This document shows, one piece after another, positions 24,967 through 34,403 of a DNA stretch of 64,000 nucleotides. The first letter of the stretch is position 1. Each line of letters begins with the position of its first letter. This stretch comes from CBDIDH01 sp965277595 (GTDB lineage: Bacteria > Planctomycetota > Planctomycetia > Isosphaerales > Isosphaeraceae). Where the stretch lies: assembly GCA_965277595.1 (NCBI GenBank), contig CBDIDH010000002.1, positions 1,488,001-1,552,000 on the forward strand, in the 5' to 3' direction. The notes below the pieces were generated by a model. That model saw nothing but the letters and a program-made list of their open reading frames with translations. It did no database searches and was not told the origin of the DNA. The position numbers were made by a program, and so were the translations under genes.

Positions 24967-27900
24967 TCAATTCGCAACAACGCGATGGATGCCAGGTCTC
25001 TCTGGGTTGGGTGCCGCGGCAGAGCGGTCCAGTGTCTTGAGGCGGCTGTTGCGATCCTGCCAGACGTCCAGTGGCAAGACCTGCATCGTTCCATCGGATT
25101 GCCGCTCCATGCCGGTCAGAACCTGGGCCCTGAGAAGGAGTCGTGTCGAGTCGTCATCCAGGGCTTGAGGAAGGGTCCAGAGCCGCGCGGTTCGGTCGCC
25201 GCTGCCGGTAAGCACCGTCTTGCCGTCGGGGCTGAAGGCGACCGAGTTGACGGCACCGCGATGTTGCAAGACGGTGATCAGGGTGCCATCGGCCGCATTC
25301 CAGAGCCGGGCCGTACCATCGTCGCAGCCGGTTACCAGGTTGGCCCCATCGGGGCTGAAGGCGACAGTACGCACCATTCCCGCATCGGGGCGAATCCAGC
25401 TTTCATGAAAGAGCGGGGCGAGCAAGGGCCGGCCGCCCGGAACCTCCCAGAGGCGGACGGTGCCATCGGCCGATCCGGTGGCCACGACGGCCCCATCGGG
25501 GCGGAAGGCGGCACATTTCACATCGCCGTAGTGAGGCAATGCCGGGCTCAAGGGTTCCCCGCCGCCCGTCGACCAGATCCGGGCCGTGTCGTCATGACTT
25601 CCCGTTAACACGAACCGACCGTCGGGGCTGAAGATCGCCAGGCGGGCCTCGGATTCGTGCGCCATCGGCTTACCAATTTTCTTGCCGTCGGGCACGCTCC
25701 AGAGCTGCGCGGCGTAGCTGCCACCGGTCAAGAGGGACTTGCCGTCGGGGCTGAAGGCCAGGTTCCAGACCCAGACGCCTTCCCCCTTGTATGCCTGCCA
25801 CTGATGAACAAGTTTTCCGGTTTTGACGTCGCGCAGCTCGACCACGGCTCCCCGGCCACCGATCGCCGCCAGTCGGTCGTCGGGACTGAAGGCGACGGCG
25901 GCGGCGACGTTCGGATAGGTCCAGGGGGTTAGGGCCGGCGCCGATTTTGCAACGTCCCACAACCGCGCGTGACGGTCGTTTCCGGCGGTCAGGGCGAGCT
26001 TCCCGTCGTGACTGACGGCCAGGCCCATCACCTGACCCTCCTGCCGTAAGGCGGGCCCGCGGAGGGCTCCTGTTGTCGCGTCCCACACTTGCGACTCGCC
26101 CGGCCGGCTCTCTGACTCCTCGCAACTTCCCATTGCCCGGGTACCGTCTGGGCTGAAGGCCACGGCCGCCACGGCGCCCGACATGGGCAAGATCCTCGCC
26201 AGGGTCTCCTCGCGGCCGAGACGCCAGACCCGGGCAATGGCCTCGAAGCCCGTGGTCACGATCCTCGTCTCGTCGGGTGTGAAAAAGGCGCAGCGCAGTT
26301 CGGTTGAGTGGGTCAGCCGGTTGCCGATCGGTCGACCGGTCGCCGCGTCCCAGAGCACGGCGGTCCCGTCCTCGGAGCTGCTCAGCACGAGCCGATCATC
26401 GCGCGTGAAGGCGATGCTTCGCACGGCCTTGCCGTGCCGCGGACTCGGGCCGATGGCTCGACTCGATTCGACATCCCAGAAGCGGACGCCGCCATCGCGG
26501 CACCCCGTGGCCATCGTTCGCCCGTCGTGACTGAAGGCGACCGTGAAGACAACCCCGGGATGCGCCAGCGGCGGCCCGAGAGGCTGCCCCGTCGCGGCGT
26601 CCCAGACGCGCGCTGTTCGTGCCATTGACGCCGTCGCCACGCGTCGGCCGTCGCGACTGTACACGGCCGCGTACGGCTTCTCACCCGGATCGCACGGGAA
26701 GTCCGGGCCGATCGGGTTATTTTCATGATTCGCCATGTTGTAACAGCGAACCGCGGGTCCCGACTGCGCCGCCACGAGCAGCGTCTTGCCGTCGGGGCTG
26801 AACATGACCGACTTGACCGTACCCCCGTGATGGATCAACGGACCCACGGTCTTCCCGGTCGCTGTTTCGGCCACGCGGATCAGGCCCGACATCCTTGAAG
26901 TCGCGTACAGAAGGCCGTCCGGGCTGAACGCGGCGCCCGAGAATTCGGCGAAAGCGTTGTCGGCGGCGCGGTCGAGACCTCGCAAGGCTCCGGTTTCCAG
27001 ATCGACCAGATACGACTCTCTTCCGGCGAGCAAGAGCGTCCGGCCGTCGGGGCTGATCGCCGCGGCGGGCGTGGCGCTGGGGGCGGCGTACTGGGCCTCA
27101 AGCCGATGCAAGGTCGCCGTCGACGCGGCGAGCGACGAGCGAATCAACCGTTGCAGCGCCGTTGCCGAATCGGGGCAGAGGGTCAAGGCGTGCGCCATCA
27201 CGAGCAGACCGCGCGACGAGTCGCCGTCGTCGCAAAGAGCCGCCCCGTTCTTCAAGGTCAAGAGAGTGGAAATCTGGTCGGCCCTGTGCCGTTCGGACCT
27301 GGCCTTGACCGCGAGAACGCCCACGACAACCGCGACCATCGCAAAGACGGCGGCGGCGATCGCGGTGACCGCGCGGTTTCGGGCCAGGCGCCGCCGTTCC
27401 GCCCGCGCTGCCGATTCCAGGCGGCCGCGTTCCTCCTCGGCGGCGAGGCTCGCCGCGACAAACTCGGTTTCCAGGGGGTCGAAGTGATCGGCGTCGCTTC
27501 CCAGCCAGCGACGCCCTTCCAGCACGCGGGCTCCTCTCAAAAGGTAATCGGGCGAGCGTTCGTGCGCGATCCAGACCGTGATTTCATACTGAAGGTTCTT
27601 TTTCCAGAGAATCAATTCCCGTCCTTCATCGAGCCAGGCGGCCAGTTCGGTCCAGACGCGGAAGAGAGATTCATGCGTGACCTCCAGATGATCGCCGTCG
27701 GACCTGAGCAGGCGCTTCTTCACGAAGGCTTCAAGGACCGGAACCACCACATCGGGCAAATCCGCCCACCGGCAGCTTCGGCGCGCGAACTGCCCCTCGT
27801 CGTTCACCCGGACAAGTTTAAGGAAGGCCCGCCGCAAGATCTGGCCGACCTCGGGTGTCCAGCTCACCTCGGCCTTGATTCCCTGAACAACGCGAGCGAC

Positions 27901-29235
27901 CGCTCCCTGGATACCGCCAAGATCTTTCTGGTAGACCTCCAGTTTCAACTCATTACGATCGCGGCAACGCTCGTACATCTCGCGGAGCGTGAAGGCCAGA
28001 AGAGGCAGAGCATCGTTGGTCTTCGCATCGGCGATCATTGAACCGACAAGACCCGGATCCAGCGCGATCTCGGCCCGTTCCGCGGGCCCCTCGATGACCC
28101 GGGGGAATCGCTCGACCGGCAAGAGGCCGAGCGGGAAAAAATTCCCGTGATCCAGAGGAACGTCGCGGAGGATCGGGTGATTCTGAAAGCTTCCCAGAAA
28201 GTCGGACCGCAGCGTCAAGAGCCCGAAAACCCGGCCGCCGGGCTGCGTCGTGGCGCGCCGCAGGACGCTCAGAAACGCCGAGGCGTCGTCGCCGCTTGTG
28301 CCCTGGAACATCTCCTCGGCCTGATCGACAACCAGAAGCACCGACGCCCCGGAGTGTCCGACTTGCATCGTCAGGTCGTCTGCGTACTCGGTCAGTTCCG
28401 AGGTCGCGCGGGCGGCGTCGGCGTCGTCCCGCATCGCCAGCCGAGACTCGGCCCTGAGGCGCTCCCGGATCATCTTCCAGTCGGGACGATTCGGCCCTTC
28501 GGGAAAGATCACCGTCAACGATCGGGCCAGCTCGGCGATCGGATCGGCCTCGCGTCGCGCATCGAGACGGAAGGGATCAACGACAACCCAGCGTGACCGG
28601 TCCTTCTTCAGCCTCGGCAAGACTCCGGCGCGGACCATCGACGACTTGCCGCTTCCCGAAGAACCGACCACCACGAGCAAGCGCGGTCCTCCCTGTCTCT
28701 GAAGACGGGTCAGCGATTCGATCGTCTGGCCGACCTCATCCTCGCGGCCGAAGTAAATTCCGGCGTCCTCGCCGTCGAAACACGAGAGACCGGGGAAGGG
28801 AGGCCGTTTCGTGTCCCAGTGAAAGCTATCCGAGGGATCGAATCCCGCCACGCTCAGACCGTCGAAGATCCGGCGATATCCCTCCTCGATCCCTGATCCC
28901 AGGAGGTCGATGACCTGGCGGTCTTCCAGAATTTTCTCAACCTCGCAAGGACTGATCTTCACCGGGAAAATCGGCTTGCCTAACGCCTTCGCCTGGGCGA
29001 TCTCGACGAAACACCAGCGCGAGGCCATCGACGCCTCACTACAGAGGACAATCACCGCGCCGGCGAGCTTGATGTTGCGATAAAGCTCGCGTTCCCAGTC
29101 GCGTCCCGCCCTGATCCCGCAGTCGGGATCGAAGTCAAGAAAGAGCGAGCCATAGCCTTTCGCCTTGAGCCGTCGAGAGAGATCATCGGCGACCTGGTTA
29201 TCCTGGCTGCTATGGCTCACGAAGATCGTCGCCAT
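24967..29235 (-). CDS. TIR - STAND NTPase - WD40 protein (candidate immune sensor)
   Basis: Residues 1-130 form a TIR domain (IFVSHSSQD near the start; SRWCFVEI with the conserved Glu 78 used by NAD-cleaving TIRs). Residues about 145-560 form an nSTAND1-type NTPase with Walker A GSSGSGKSS (191-199) and Walker B VLLVVDQAEEMF (Asp 304). A membrane helix lies at about 617-640 (AIAAAVFAMVAVVVGVLAV). About 15 WD40 repeats follow, enough for two seven-bladed propellers. By family, such proteins sense a ligand through the repeats, oligomerise and deplete NAD+. ATG 29235 was chosen because GAGGAG lies 9 bases upstream. An SNF2 gene lies upstream on the same strand. Confidence 0.9.
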   Translation of the reverse strand: MATIFVSHSSQDNQVADDLSRRLKAKGYGSLFLDFDPDCGIRAGRDWERELYRNIKLAGAVIVLCSEASMASRWCFVEIAQAKALGKPIFPVKISPCEVEKILEDRQVIDLLGSGIEEGYRRIFDGLSVAGFDPSDSFHWDTKRPPFPGLSCFDGEDAGIYFGREDEVGQTIESLTRLQRQGGPRLLVVVGSSGSGKSSMVRAGVLPRLKKDRSRWVVVDPFRLDARREADPIAELARSLTVIFPEGPNRPDWKMIRERLRAESRLAMRDDADAARATSELTEYADDLTMQVGHSGASVLLVVDQAEEMFQGTSGDDASAFLSVLRRATTQPGGRVFGLLTLRSDFLGSFQNHPILRDVPLDHGNFFPLGLLPVERFPRVIEGPAERAEIALDPGLVGSMIADAKTNDALPLLAFTLREMYERCRDRNELKLEVYQKDLGGIQGAVARVVQGIKAEVSWTPEVGQILRRAFLKLVRVNDEGQFARRSCRWADLPDVVVPVLEAFVKKRLLRSDGDHLEVTHESLFRVWTELAAWLDEGRELILWKKNLQYEITVWIAHERSPDYLLRGARVLEGRRWLGSDADHFDPLETEFVAASLAAEEERGRLESAARAERRRLARNRAVTAIAAAVFAMVAVVVGVLAVKARSERHRADQISTLLTLKNGAALCDDGDSSRGLLVMAHALTLCPDSATALQRLIRSSLAASTATLHRLEAQYAAPSATPAAAISPDGRTLLLAGRESYLVDLETGALRGLDRAADNAFAEFSGAAFSPDGLLYATSRMSGLIRVAETATGKTVGPLIHHGGTVKSVMFSPDGKTLLVAAQSGPAVRCYNMANHENNPIGPDFPCDPGEKPYAAVYSRDGRRVATASMARTARVWDAATGQPLGPPLAHPGVVFTVAFSHDGRTMATGCRDGGVRFWDVESSRAIGPSPRHGKAVRSIAFTRDDRLVLSSSEDGTAVLWDAATGRPIGNRLTHSTELRCAFFTPDETRIVTTGFEAIARVWRLGREETLARILPMSGAVAAVAFSPDGTRAMGSCEESESRPGESQVWDATTGALRGPALRQEGQVMGLAVSHDGKLALTAGNDRHARLWDVAKSAPALTPWTYPNVAAAVAFSPDDRLAAIGGRGAVVELRDVKTGKLVHQWQAYKGEGVWVWNLAFSPDGKSLLTGGSYAAQLWSVPDGKKIGKPMAHESEARLAIFSPDGRFVLTGSHDDTARIWSTGGGEPLSPALPHYGDVKCAAFRPDGAVVATGSADGTVRLWEVPGGRPLLAPLFHESWIRPDAGMVRTVAFSPDGANLVTGCDDGTARLWNAADGTLITVLQHRGAVNSVAFSPDGKTVLTGSGDRTARLWTLPQALDDDSTRLLLRAQVLTGMERQSDGTMQVLPLDVWQDRNSRLKTLDRSAAAPNPERPGIHRVVAN

Positions 29236-29463
29236 GCCGTCTTTCTCCTCGGAAGTCATGGCCAGCAGGCGCGGACGCGGTCGGGACTTCCCACCTGCCC
29301 TCGGCCCTGTCTGCGTTGGACTTGGTCAATCGAGTTGTCGCGGAATCACTGTCAAGGCGTATCGTAAGGGCAAATGACATCGAAGCAAAGCAAAGACTTT
29401 GCAAATTGACCTATGTCTTTCTGGCCTTCCGGTTTTTGCGCGATCATTTCGAATGGGCTTCGC

Positions 29464-32151
29464 TCATTCTTGCGAAGGCAAGGGCCCCGAATCGGCGACC
29501 GATCGCATCAGGGCGGCCATTCCCTCAAAGAGTGCGCCGAGTTCCGAGGCCGCCTCGGCGGGCGCTTCGATAATCACCCGGCCGTCGACCTCGCGGCGAA
29601 TCTGCAACCGAGAGAACAACCGCCGGACATCTCCGGCCGTCGACTCGGCCGGGGCTGCCGCGGGCGTGCCGTTGGAAGCAGGCAAGGGGAGGGCGTGGGG
29701 TTCGGATGTCGGCGCGGGAAGGGCGTCGCCGGTCTCGTCGCCGGCTTCAATCAAGGGCTCGAACGGGTCATTCACCTCGTCATCGAGATCGGCCTCGACG
29801 GCAATCTCCAGCTCGGATTCCGAGGCGTCCGCCGAACGGCTCGGAGCGCTCACGCCTTCGTAAAGGGCCTCGACGCGCGAGAGGAATGAGCCGGTCTGTT
29901 CAAACTGGACGGTATCGCTCTCGCCATCGAATAGCCCCTTGAAAAAGGCTTGTTTCGAGCCGACGAGACCGGCAATCCGCGACTCGATTCCGTCCTCGCT
30001 GACGAGGTTGTACACGTCGATCGGCAACCGCTGGCCGAGCCGGTAAATCCGCCCGATCCTCTGTTCGAGAACGGCCGGGTTCCAGGGGAGTTCCAGGTTA
30101 ATCACGCAATTCGCCGCGTGTTGCAGGTTCAGGCCGACGCCCCCGGCATCACTGGCGAAGAGGACCCGAAAAGCCGGGTCGTCGTGAAACTCGACAATGT
30201 TCTGCGTCCGTCGCTTCTGCCCCTCGGCCCCTGTGAAAAAGCCCGCGCGCAAGCCTTCGCCTTGAAGCAAGTCACCGACGGCCCACTGCGCCAGCGTGAG
30301 CATGCGCCGCCACTGGCTGAAGACGACCGCCTTGCGTCCCTGGCCGAGCACGATCTGGCGCACAAGCTGCCGGAGTTCCAGGAGCTTCGGCGAGGAAAGG
30401 CCGAGGATCATGCTTTCCTCGGGCACGCACGACCGGACCGCCGGCCAGACGTCGGGAAACCTCAGTTGCGCCAGGCCGTTGGAAATGACCCGCTGGGTCG
30501 TCAAGAGACTCATCAGGCGGAGGAATTCCGCCTGCGACAACGGACGGGTCTTTGAGCGCTGCACCAGCGAGGCAATCGGTTGATTGAGCGCGTCGTGCTC
30601 TTCGCGCTGAGCGTCGGTGAGTTCGATCGGCACGCGAACGTCGGTCCGCGCGGGAAGCTGATCGAGGACGTCCTGCCTGATCCGCCGGACCATGCACGGC
30701 CTGAGCCGCTGGCGGAGCGTCTCCAGGTGGCGGACCCCCGTGACTTCCTTGCGGCCGTCGGCGCGGACGGCGTGAACGGCACCCAGGCGCCACTTTGGCT
30801 CAAGGGCCATGTCGTCCACCCACTCGACGACCGACGCCAGTTCCTCGATCCGGTTCTCCATCGGCGTCCCGGTCAGGACCAGGCGATAGGCCGGTGAGAG
30901 CCCTTTGACCGAGAGCGCGGTCTTCGTTGCCCAGTTCTTGATCCGCTGCGCCTCGTCGAGCACGACCAGGTCCGGCCCCCATCGCCGGATCACGTCAAGG
31001 TCGCGAATCAACTGCTCATAATTGATGATGAGCAAGCCCGACTTCTTCGATTCGTAGATCGCCTGCCTCTCGGCCGGTGATCCGTCAACAACGAGGGCGG
31101 GCAGGTCCGAGAAGGCGGCCCATTCGCGAGCCCACTGCGGCTTGAGGCTTGCCGGGGCAATGATCAAGCCCTTGCGGATTCGGCCCGACCGCCAGAGGAT
31201 CTCGGTCGAGGCAATCGCCTGCGCCGTCTTGCCCAGACCCATGTCGTCGGCGAGCAAAATCCGCCCGGCGGTCAGGAATCGCTCGACCCCTTCGCGCTGG
31301 TACGGATAGAGCGTTCGTTTCAGCCCCTTGAAGGCTGAACGAACCTCGGCCGACGTCAGCGCCTGTTTCGCCAGGCGACCGAGTCGGGTTCGCTCGTTAA
31401 TCAAGAGGGCGTGCAAGGCCGGATCGTGCTCCAGGCCCTTTGCGCCTGGACCGGCCAGAGCCAGGAGGTCGTCAACCAGCTCAAAACGTCGCACCGGAGT
31501 TTCGATGTACGTCTTCTTGAGGACCGAGGCGCCGGCTCCCGACCGGAACCAGGCCGAGGCCCGCGCCGAGGCCCCCTTGGTTCCAAAAGGGCCGTACCAG
31601 GCGAGGCGTTCCAGCCAGTCGCCCGGCCCGGTCAGCGGCCGGATCGGGTCCCAGCGAAGGCCGACCGGCTCGGCCGCTCCGGCCCGATCCTGTTCGGCCC
31701 GCGCCTGACGTAAGAGCCGGGGCTTCGCGTAAATGTGTTCGAGAACGGCGAGCGTGTGCTTGCAGACGCCGAGCGAGTTCTTGAGGAAGTCGGGGCAATC
31801 GCAGCGCGTTTCGATCGGATCAATCCCGGCGACGACAATCCGATAGGGTCGATCAGCCCCCGACGCCCCTTTGCGACGGGTCGCGTACGGGCCGAGCGAC
31901 TCACTTCCCTGGGGCCTGCCCGTGATCTTGAGCCCCTCGCGCCGGGCCGATTCCAGGCGCCTCAGCAGCGCATCCAGCGCCTCGACCCGCGCGGGCCATT
32001 CCAGGGCGGGGACGACCCGGAGGATCAGTTTGGTGAGAACCTCCGCCGGAATGAGCGGGCTCTTGCGCCCGACCTTCGCCAGGAGCGTCTGATACGCCTC
32101 GGTCGCCTCGGGTTCCGGCCCGTCGGTCATCGCCTCTTCCCTCTCGGTCAT
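29464..32151 (-). CDS. SWIM zinc-finger SNF2-family helicase
   Basis: The 895-residue protein has a SWIM zinc site (C117, C119, C130, H132 in CDCPDFLKNSLGVCKH), then a SNF2 ATPase: ILLADDMGLGKTAQ (Walker A, about 303-309), VVLDEAQRIKN (DEAQ box, 399-402), VLTGTPMENRIEEL, and the helicase C domain with SDAGGVGLNLQ and QRIGRIYRLGQ. A C-terminal extension of about 190 residues is acidic then Pro/Ala-rich. Bacterial SNF2 proteins remodel protein-DNA or protein-RNA complexes. The 228-base gap to the downstream TIR-STAND gene contains a palindrome GCAAAG-A-CTTTGC near 29390 and is AT-rich, so that gene may have its own promoter. Confidence 0.92.
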   Translation of the reverse strand: MTEREEAMTDGPEPEATEAYQTLLAKVGRKSPLIPAEVLTKLILRVVPALEWPARVEALDALLRRLESARREGLKITGRPQGSESLGPYATRRKGASGADRPYRIVVAGIDPIETRCDCPDFLKNSLGVCKHTLAVLEHIYAKPRLLRQARAEQDRAGAAEPVGLRWDPIRPLTGPGDWLERLAWYGPFGTKGASARASAWFRSGAGASVLKKTYIETPVRRFELVDDLLALAGPGAKGLEHDPALHALLINERTRLGRLAKQALTSAEVRSAFKGLKRTLYPYQREGVERFLTAGRILLADDMGLGKTAQAIASTEILWRSGRIRKGLIIAPASLKPQWAREWAAFSDLPALVVDGSPAERQAIYESKKSGLLIINYEQLIRDLDVIRRWGPDLVVLDEAQRIKNWATKTALSVKGLSPAYRLVLTGTPMENRIEELASVVEWVDDMALEPKWRLGAVHAVRADGRKEVTGVRHLETLRQRLRPCMVRRIRQDVLDQLPARTDVRVPIELTDAQREEHDALNQPIASLVQRSKTRPLSQAEFLRLMSLLTTQRVISNGLAQLRFPDVWPAVRSCVPEESMILGLSSPKLLELRQLVRQIVLGQGRKAVVFSQWRRMLTLAQWAVGDLLQGEGLRAGFFTGAEGQKRRTQNIVEFHDDPAFRVLFASDAGGVGLNLQHAANCVINLELPWNPAVLEQRIGRIYRLGQRLPIDVYNLVSEDGIESRIAGLVGSKQAFFKGLFDGESDTVQFEQTGSFLSRVEALYEGVSAPSRSADASESELEIAVEADLDDEVNDPFEPLIEAGDETGDALPAPTSEPHALPLPASNGTPAAAPAESTAGDVRRLFSRLQIRREVDGRVIIEAPAEAASELGALFEGMAALMRSVADSGPLPSQE

Positions 32152-32730
32152 CTGCCTTGGACCTCACCAACGGCCAACGTCGACCTCGGAGCCATTATCA
32201 AAGCGCCTCGCCAACCACGCCAGAGGGCCGATTTCCCGTCCGAAACCGTCCCCTTCCCAGCCTCGAAGGCCGCGACGCCCCGATCAAGCCCCGATTCACG
32301 ACCGATTTTTCGCGTGATTGACTTTTTCGATCACGTTGACCTTGCCCGTGTTGAGGATTGCGATTGGCCGATTATGGCGATTGCCGGGGTCTCGCGGCCC
32401 GCGCGTCTTCGCCAGATTGCCGAGTTAACGTGACCCCGACGACCGTCACGAATTGGCGACCTAACCCCTTGGTACAAAACGCGAAGCGCGTTCAAGGCGT
32501 TGGACCGGGACGGACGATACAACGGTTGGCTCGCTAAGGTTAGCCGAGGCGAGGAAGTGGGGAGCACCGATTACGGGGGAGTCATCTGGTGGGTTGGGCC
32601 GCGAGGCCCCGGGTTTTCGGGAAAGCCCGCCGCCAGAGGATGCCCATGAATGGCCCAAAAAAGGTCGAACGAGTCGGCCGGCCGGCATCGCCGCCCTTGA
32701 TCGTTCGGTTGCCAAGGAGAATAGTCTCCC
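32152..32730. other. 579-base intergenic region without a recognised gene
   Basis: This lies between the divergent SNF2 gene and a Cys-rich exported protein gene. CGTGAT (32313-32318) and ATCACG (32330-32335) form an inverted repeat with an 11-base loop that could be an operator for either side. AAGGAG at 32714-32719 is the ribosome binding site of the next gene. No RNA gene was recognised. Confidence 0.45.
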
Positions 32731-33462
32731 ATGTTGAAGACCTTGACGTTGAGCCTCAGCCTCGCCGTCGCTCTTGGCTTTTGCAGCGTGAGCAAGGCTG
32801 GCGGCCTGTTCCATAACGACTGCGGCCCCTCCGAGCAGTGCCCGGTGGTGAGCCCGCAGTGCCCCTCGCCGCAGTCCGATTGCGGTCCGGTCGAGTGTGG
32901 CAAGAAAAAGTGCCAGTTGTTCGAGAACCTCTGCGGCATGGGCAATAAAATGTCCTGCGGGTTCAACAATTTCTGCTGCAAGCTGAAGCCCAAGCCCCCG
33001 GTCTACTGCTACGAGTGGGTTCTCAAGAAGAAGCGGGTTTGGTGCCACAAGAGCAATCCTTGCGGCAGCCCCTCGTGCGGTGATTGCGGCGCGGTCACCT
33101 CGGAACAGTGCCCGAGCCCGCAGTCGTACGGCAGCCCGCAGTCGTACGGTAGCTCGCAGGCTGTCACGTCGGGTCAGTACGAGGCCGCCCCGGCCTTCGG
33201 TACCGGTCAGGCTTATGCGGCCCCGGCCTACGTTCCGACGACCGGCAGCATGACCCCCGCCCCGGCCGCCGCCCGAGGCTACGAAGCCCCGCCCGCTCCG
33301 GTTGTCGAACCGACGGCCCCGGCCGCCGCTCCGGCTCCCGCCCCGGCGACCCCGGCCCCGACGACCCCGGCTCCGGTTCCTCCCGCTCCCCCGGCCCCGC
33401 CCGCTCCTCCCGCCCCCCCGGCGACGAGCGGTCTGCTCTTCTCGACCCCCTCGGGCTACTGA
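32731..33462 (+). CDS. Cysteine-rich exported protein with Pro/Ala tail
   Basis: A clear signal peptide (MLKTLTLSLSLAVALGFCSVSKAGG, cut after SKA) is followed by about 100 residues with some 20 cysteines (CGPSEQC, CGPVECGKKKC, CGMGNKMSCGFNNFCC), short SPQSYG repeats, and a tail of about 100 residues of Pro/Ala/Thr ending LFSTPSGY. This is the style of planctomycete cysteine-rich envelope proteins; heavy disulfide cross-linking in the cell envelope is inferred. A strong terminator follows, so it is monocistronic and probably well expressed. Confidence 0.8.
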   Translation: MLKTLTLSLSLAVALGFCSVSKAGGLFHNDCGPSEQCPVVSPQCPSPQSDCGPVECGKKKCQLFENLCGMGNKMSCGFNNFCCKLKPKPPVYCYEWVLKKKRVWCHKSNPCGSPSCGDCGAVTSEQCPSPQSYGSPQSYGSSQAVTSGQYEAAPAFGTGQAYAAPAYVPTTGSMTPAPAAARGYEAPPAPVVEPTAPAAAPAPAPATPAPTTPAPVPPAPPAPPAPPAPPATSGLLFSTPSGY

Positions 33463-33541
33463 GCCTCAGGAACAATCGATCGGATCAGAACCGTTCACGC
33501 TGCAAACGCAGGCTGACCGGCGAGACCTTCGGCTGAGCCAT

Positions 33542-33579
33542 ACGACCTTCACACCCCCCGGTGTGGAGGTCGTTTTTTT
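33542..33579 (+). terminator. Strong intrinsic terminator
   Basis: ACGACCTTCACACC (33542-33555) pairs with GGTGTGGAGGTCGT (33560-33573) over 14 positions with one G-U, around a CCCC loop, and is followed by seven T. It lies 80 bases after the Cys-rich protein gene. This is the best classical rho-independent terminator in the window and contrasts with the heptamer hairpins elsewhere. Confidence 0.92.
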
Positions 33580-33625
33580 GTTGGCTCATCATGGATTCCA
33601 GGGGGAGCATTTCTCCCAGGAACGG

Positions 33626-33692
33626 ATGACCAATGACCGAGGACCAATGACCAAAAAATTCCGTCAATTGGCCATCGGTCCTTGGTCATCGA
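33626..33692. repeat. Inverted heptamer cluster
   Basis: GACCAAT, GACCGAG, GACCAAT and GACCAAA units are followed by the reverse-complement side (GGCCATC, GGTCCTT, GGTCATC). The two halves can pair imperfectly. Confidence 0.75.
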
Positions 33693-33776
33693 CCAAATCA
33701 CACCACCCCGGAATCCATCAAGAGCCTTTTTGTTTTATTTTCCCTGAAATCGCCCGGACTTTTTACCAAGTCGAAT

Positions 33777-34083
33777 GACCTCTGACCTCTGTCCTCTGTC
33801 CTCTGTCCTCTGTCCTCTGTCCTCTGTCCTCTGTCCTCTGTCCTCTGTCCTCTGTCCTCTGTCCTCTGACCTCTGTCCTCTGACCTCTGACCTCTGACCT
33901 CTGACCTCTGACCTCTGACCTCTGTCCTCTGTCCTCTGTCCTCTGTCCTCTGACCTCTGACCTCTGTCCTCTGTCCTCTGTCCTCTGTCCTCTGTCCTCT
34001 GTCCTCTGTCCTCTGTCCTCTGTCCTCTGTCCTCTGTCCTCTGTCCTCTGACCTCTGTCCTCTGACCTCTGTCCTCTGTCCTG
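33777..34083. repeat. Large perfect heptamer array, about 44 units
   Basis: About 307 bases consist only of GACCTCT and GTCCTCT units in uninterrupted phase, with the two variants in blocks. It is the longest array in the window and is strongly strand-asymmetric (pyrimidine-rich on the plus strand). Because 7 and 3 are coprime, each minus-strand frame reads the same heptapeptide RGQRTED/RGQRSED; these readings are not taken as genes. It lies between the Cys-rich protein gene and the fliF operon. Confidence 0.97.
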
Positions 34084-34252
34084 GGTCATGCCCAAGAATG
34101 AAACAGCCCTGTCCGCCGATCGGCCTCGATTGACAAACGGCGGAGATTGTGGATAACACCCGCAACGCAAGGATGCGGCGGGCTCCACGATCCCAGGGAA
34201 AGGGAGGACGCGTGGCTGCTCGCGACCGGTCGCGGTGGCGCCAGCTTCTTTC

Positions 34253-34393
34253 ATGACGTTGACGCCCAAGCTCGACCCGCCCGGCCCGCTCAATCAAAAC
34301 GCCCAGGCCAGGCCCGCCTCATCCGCGTTCGAACAGGCTCCCGCGCCTCAACGGCGTCGTCGTCTCGCGACCACGATGCCCGGGGACGTCTGA
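34253..34393 (+). CDS. Possible small protein directly before fliF
   Basis: A 46-residue frame begins MTLTPKLDPPGPLNQNAQARP and ends 10 bases before the fliF start codon. Third codon positions are GC-rich like real genes here, but no Shine-Dalgarno and no family were seen. It could be a short leader peptide coupled to fliF, or chance. Confidence 0.3.
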   Translation: MTLTPKLDPPGPLNQNAQARPASSAFEQAPAPQRRRRLATTMPGDV

Positions 34394-34403
34394 AGGAGAG
34401 TCG

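Noticed and set aside
33777..34083. CRISPR array
   Set aside because: Units are contiguous 7-mers with no spacers and no cas genes nearby.
33698..34297. Long minus-strand frames encoding RGQRTED heptapeptide repeats
   Set aside because: They arise because a 7-bp repeat gives the same seven residues in every frame. There is no start signal or family, and the array continues beyond any sensible protein.
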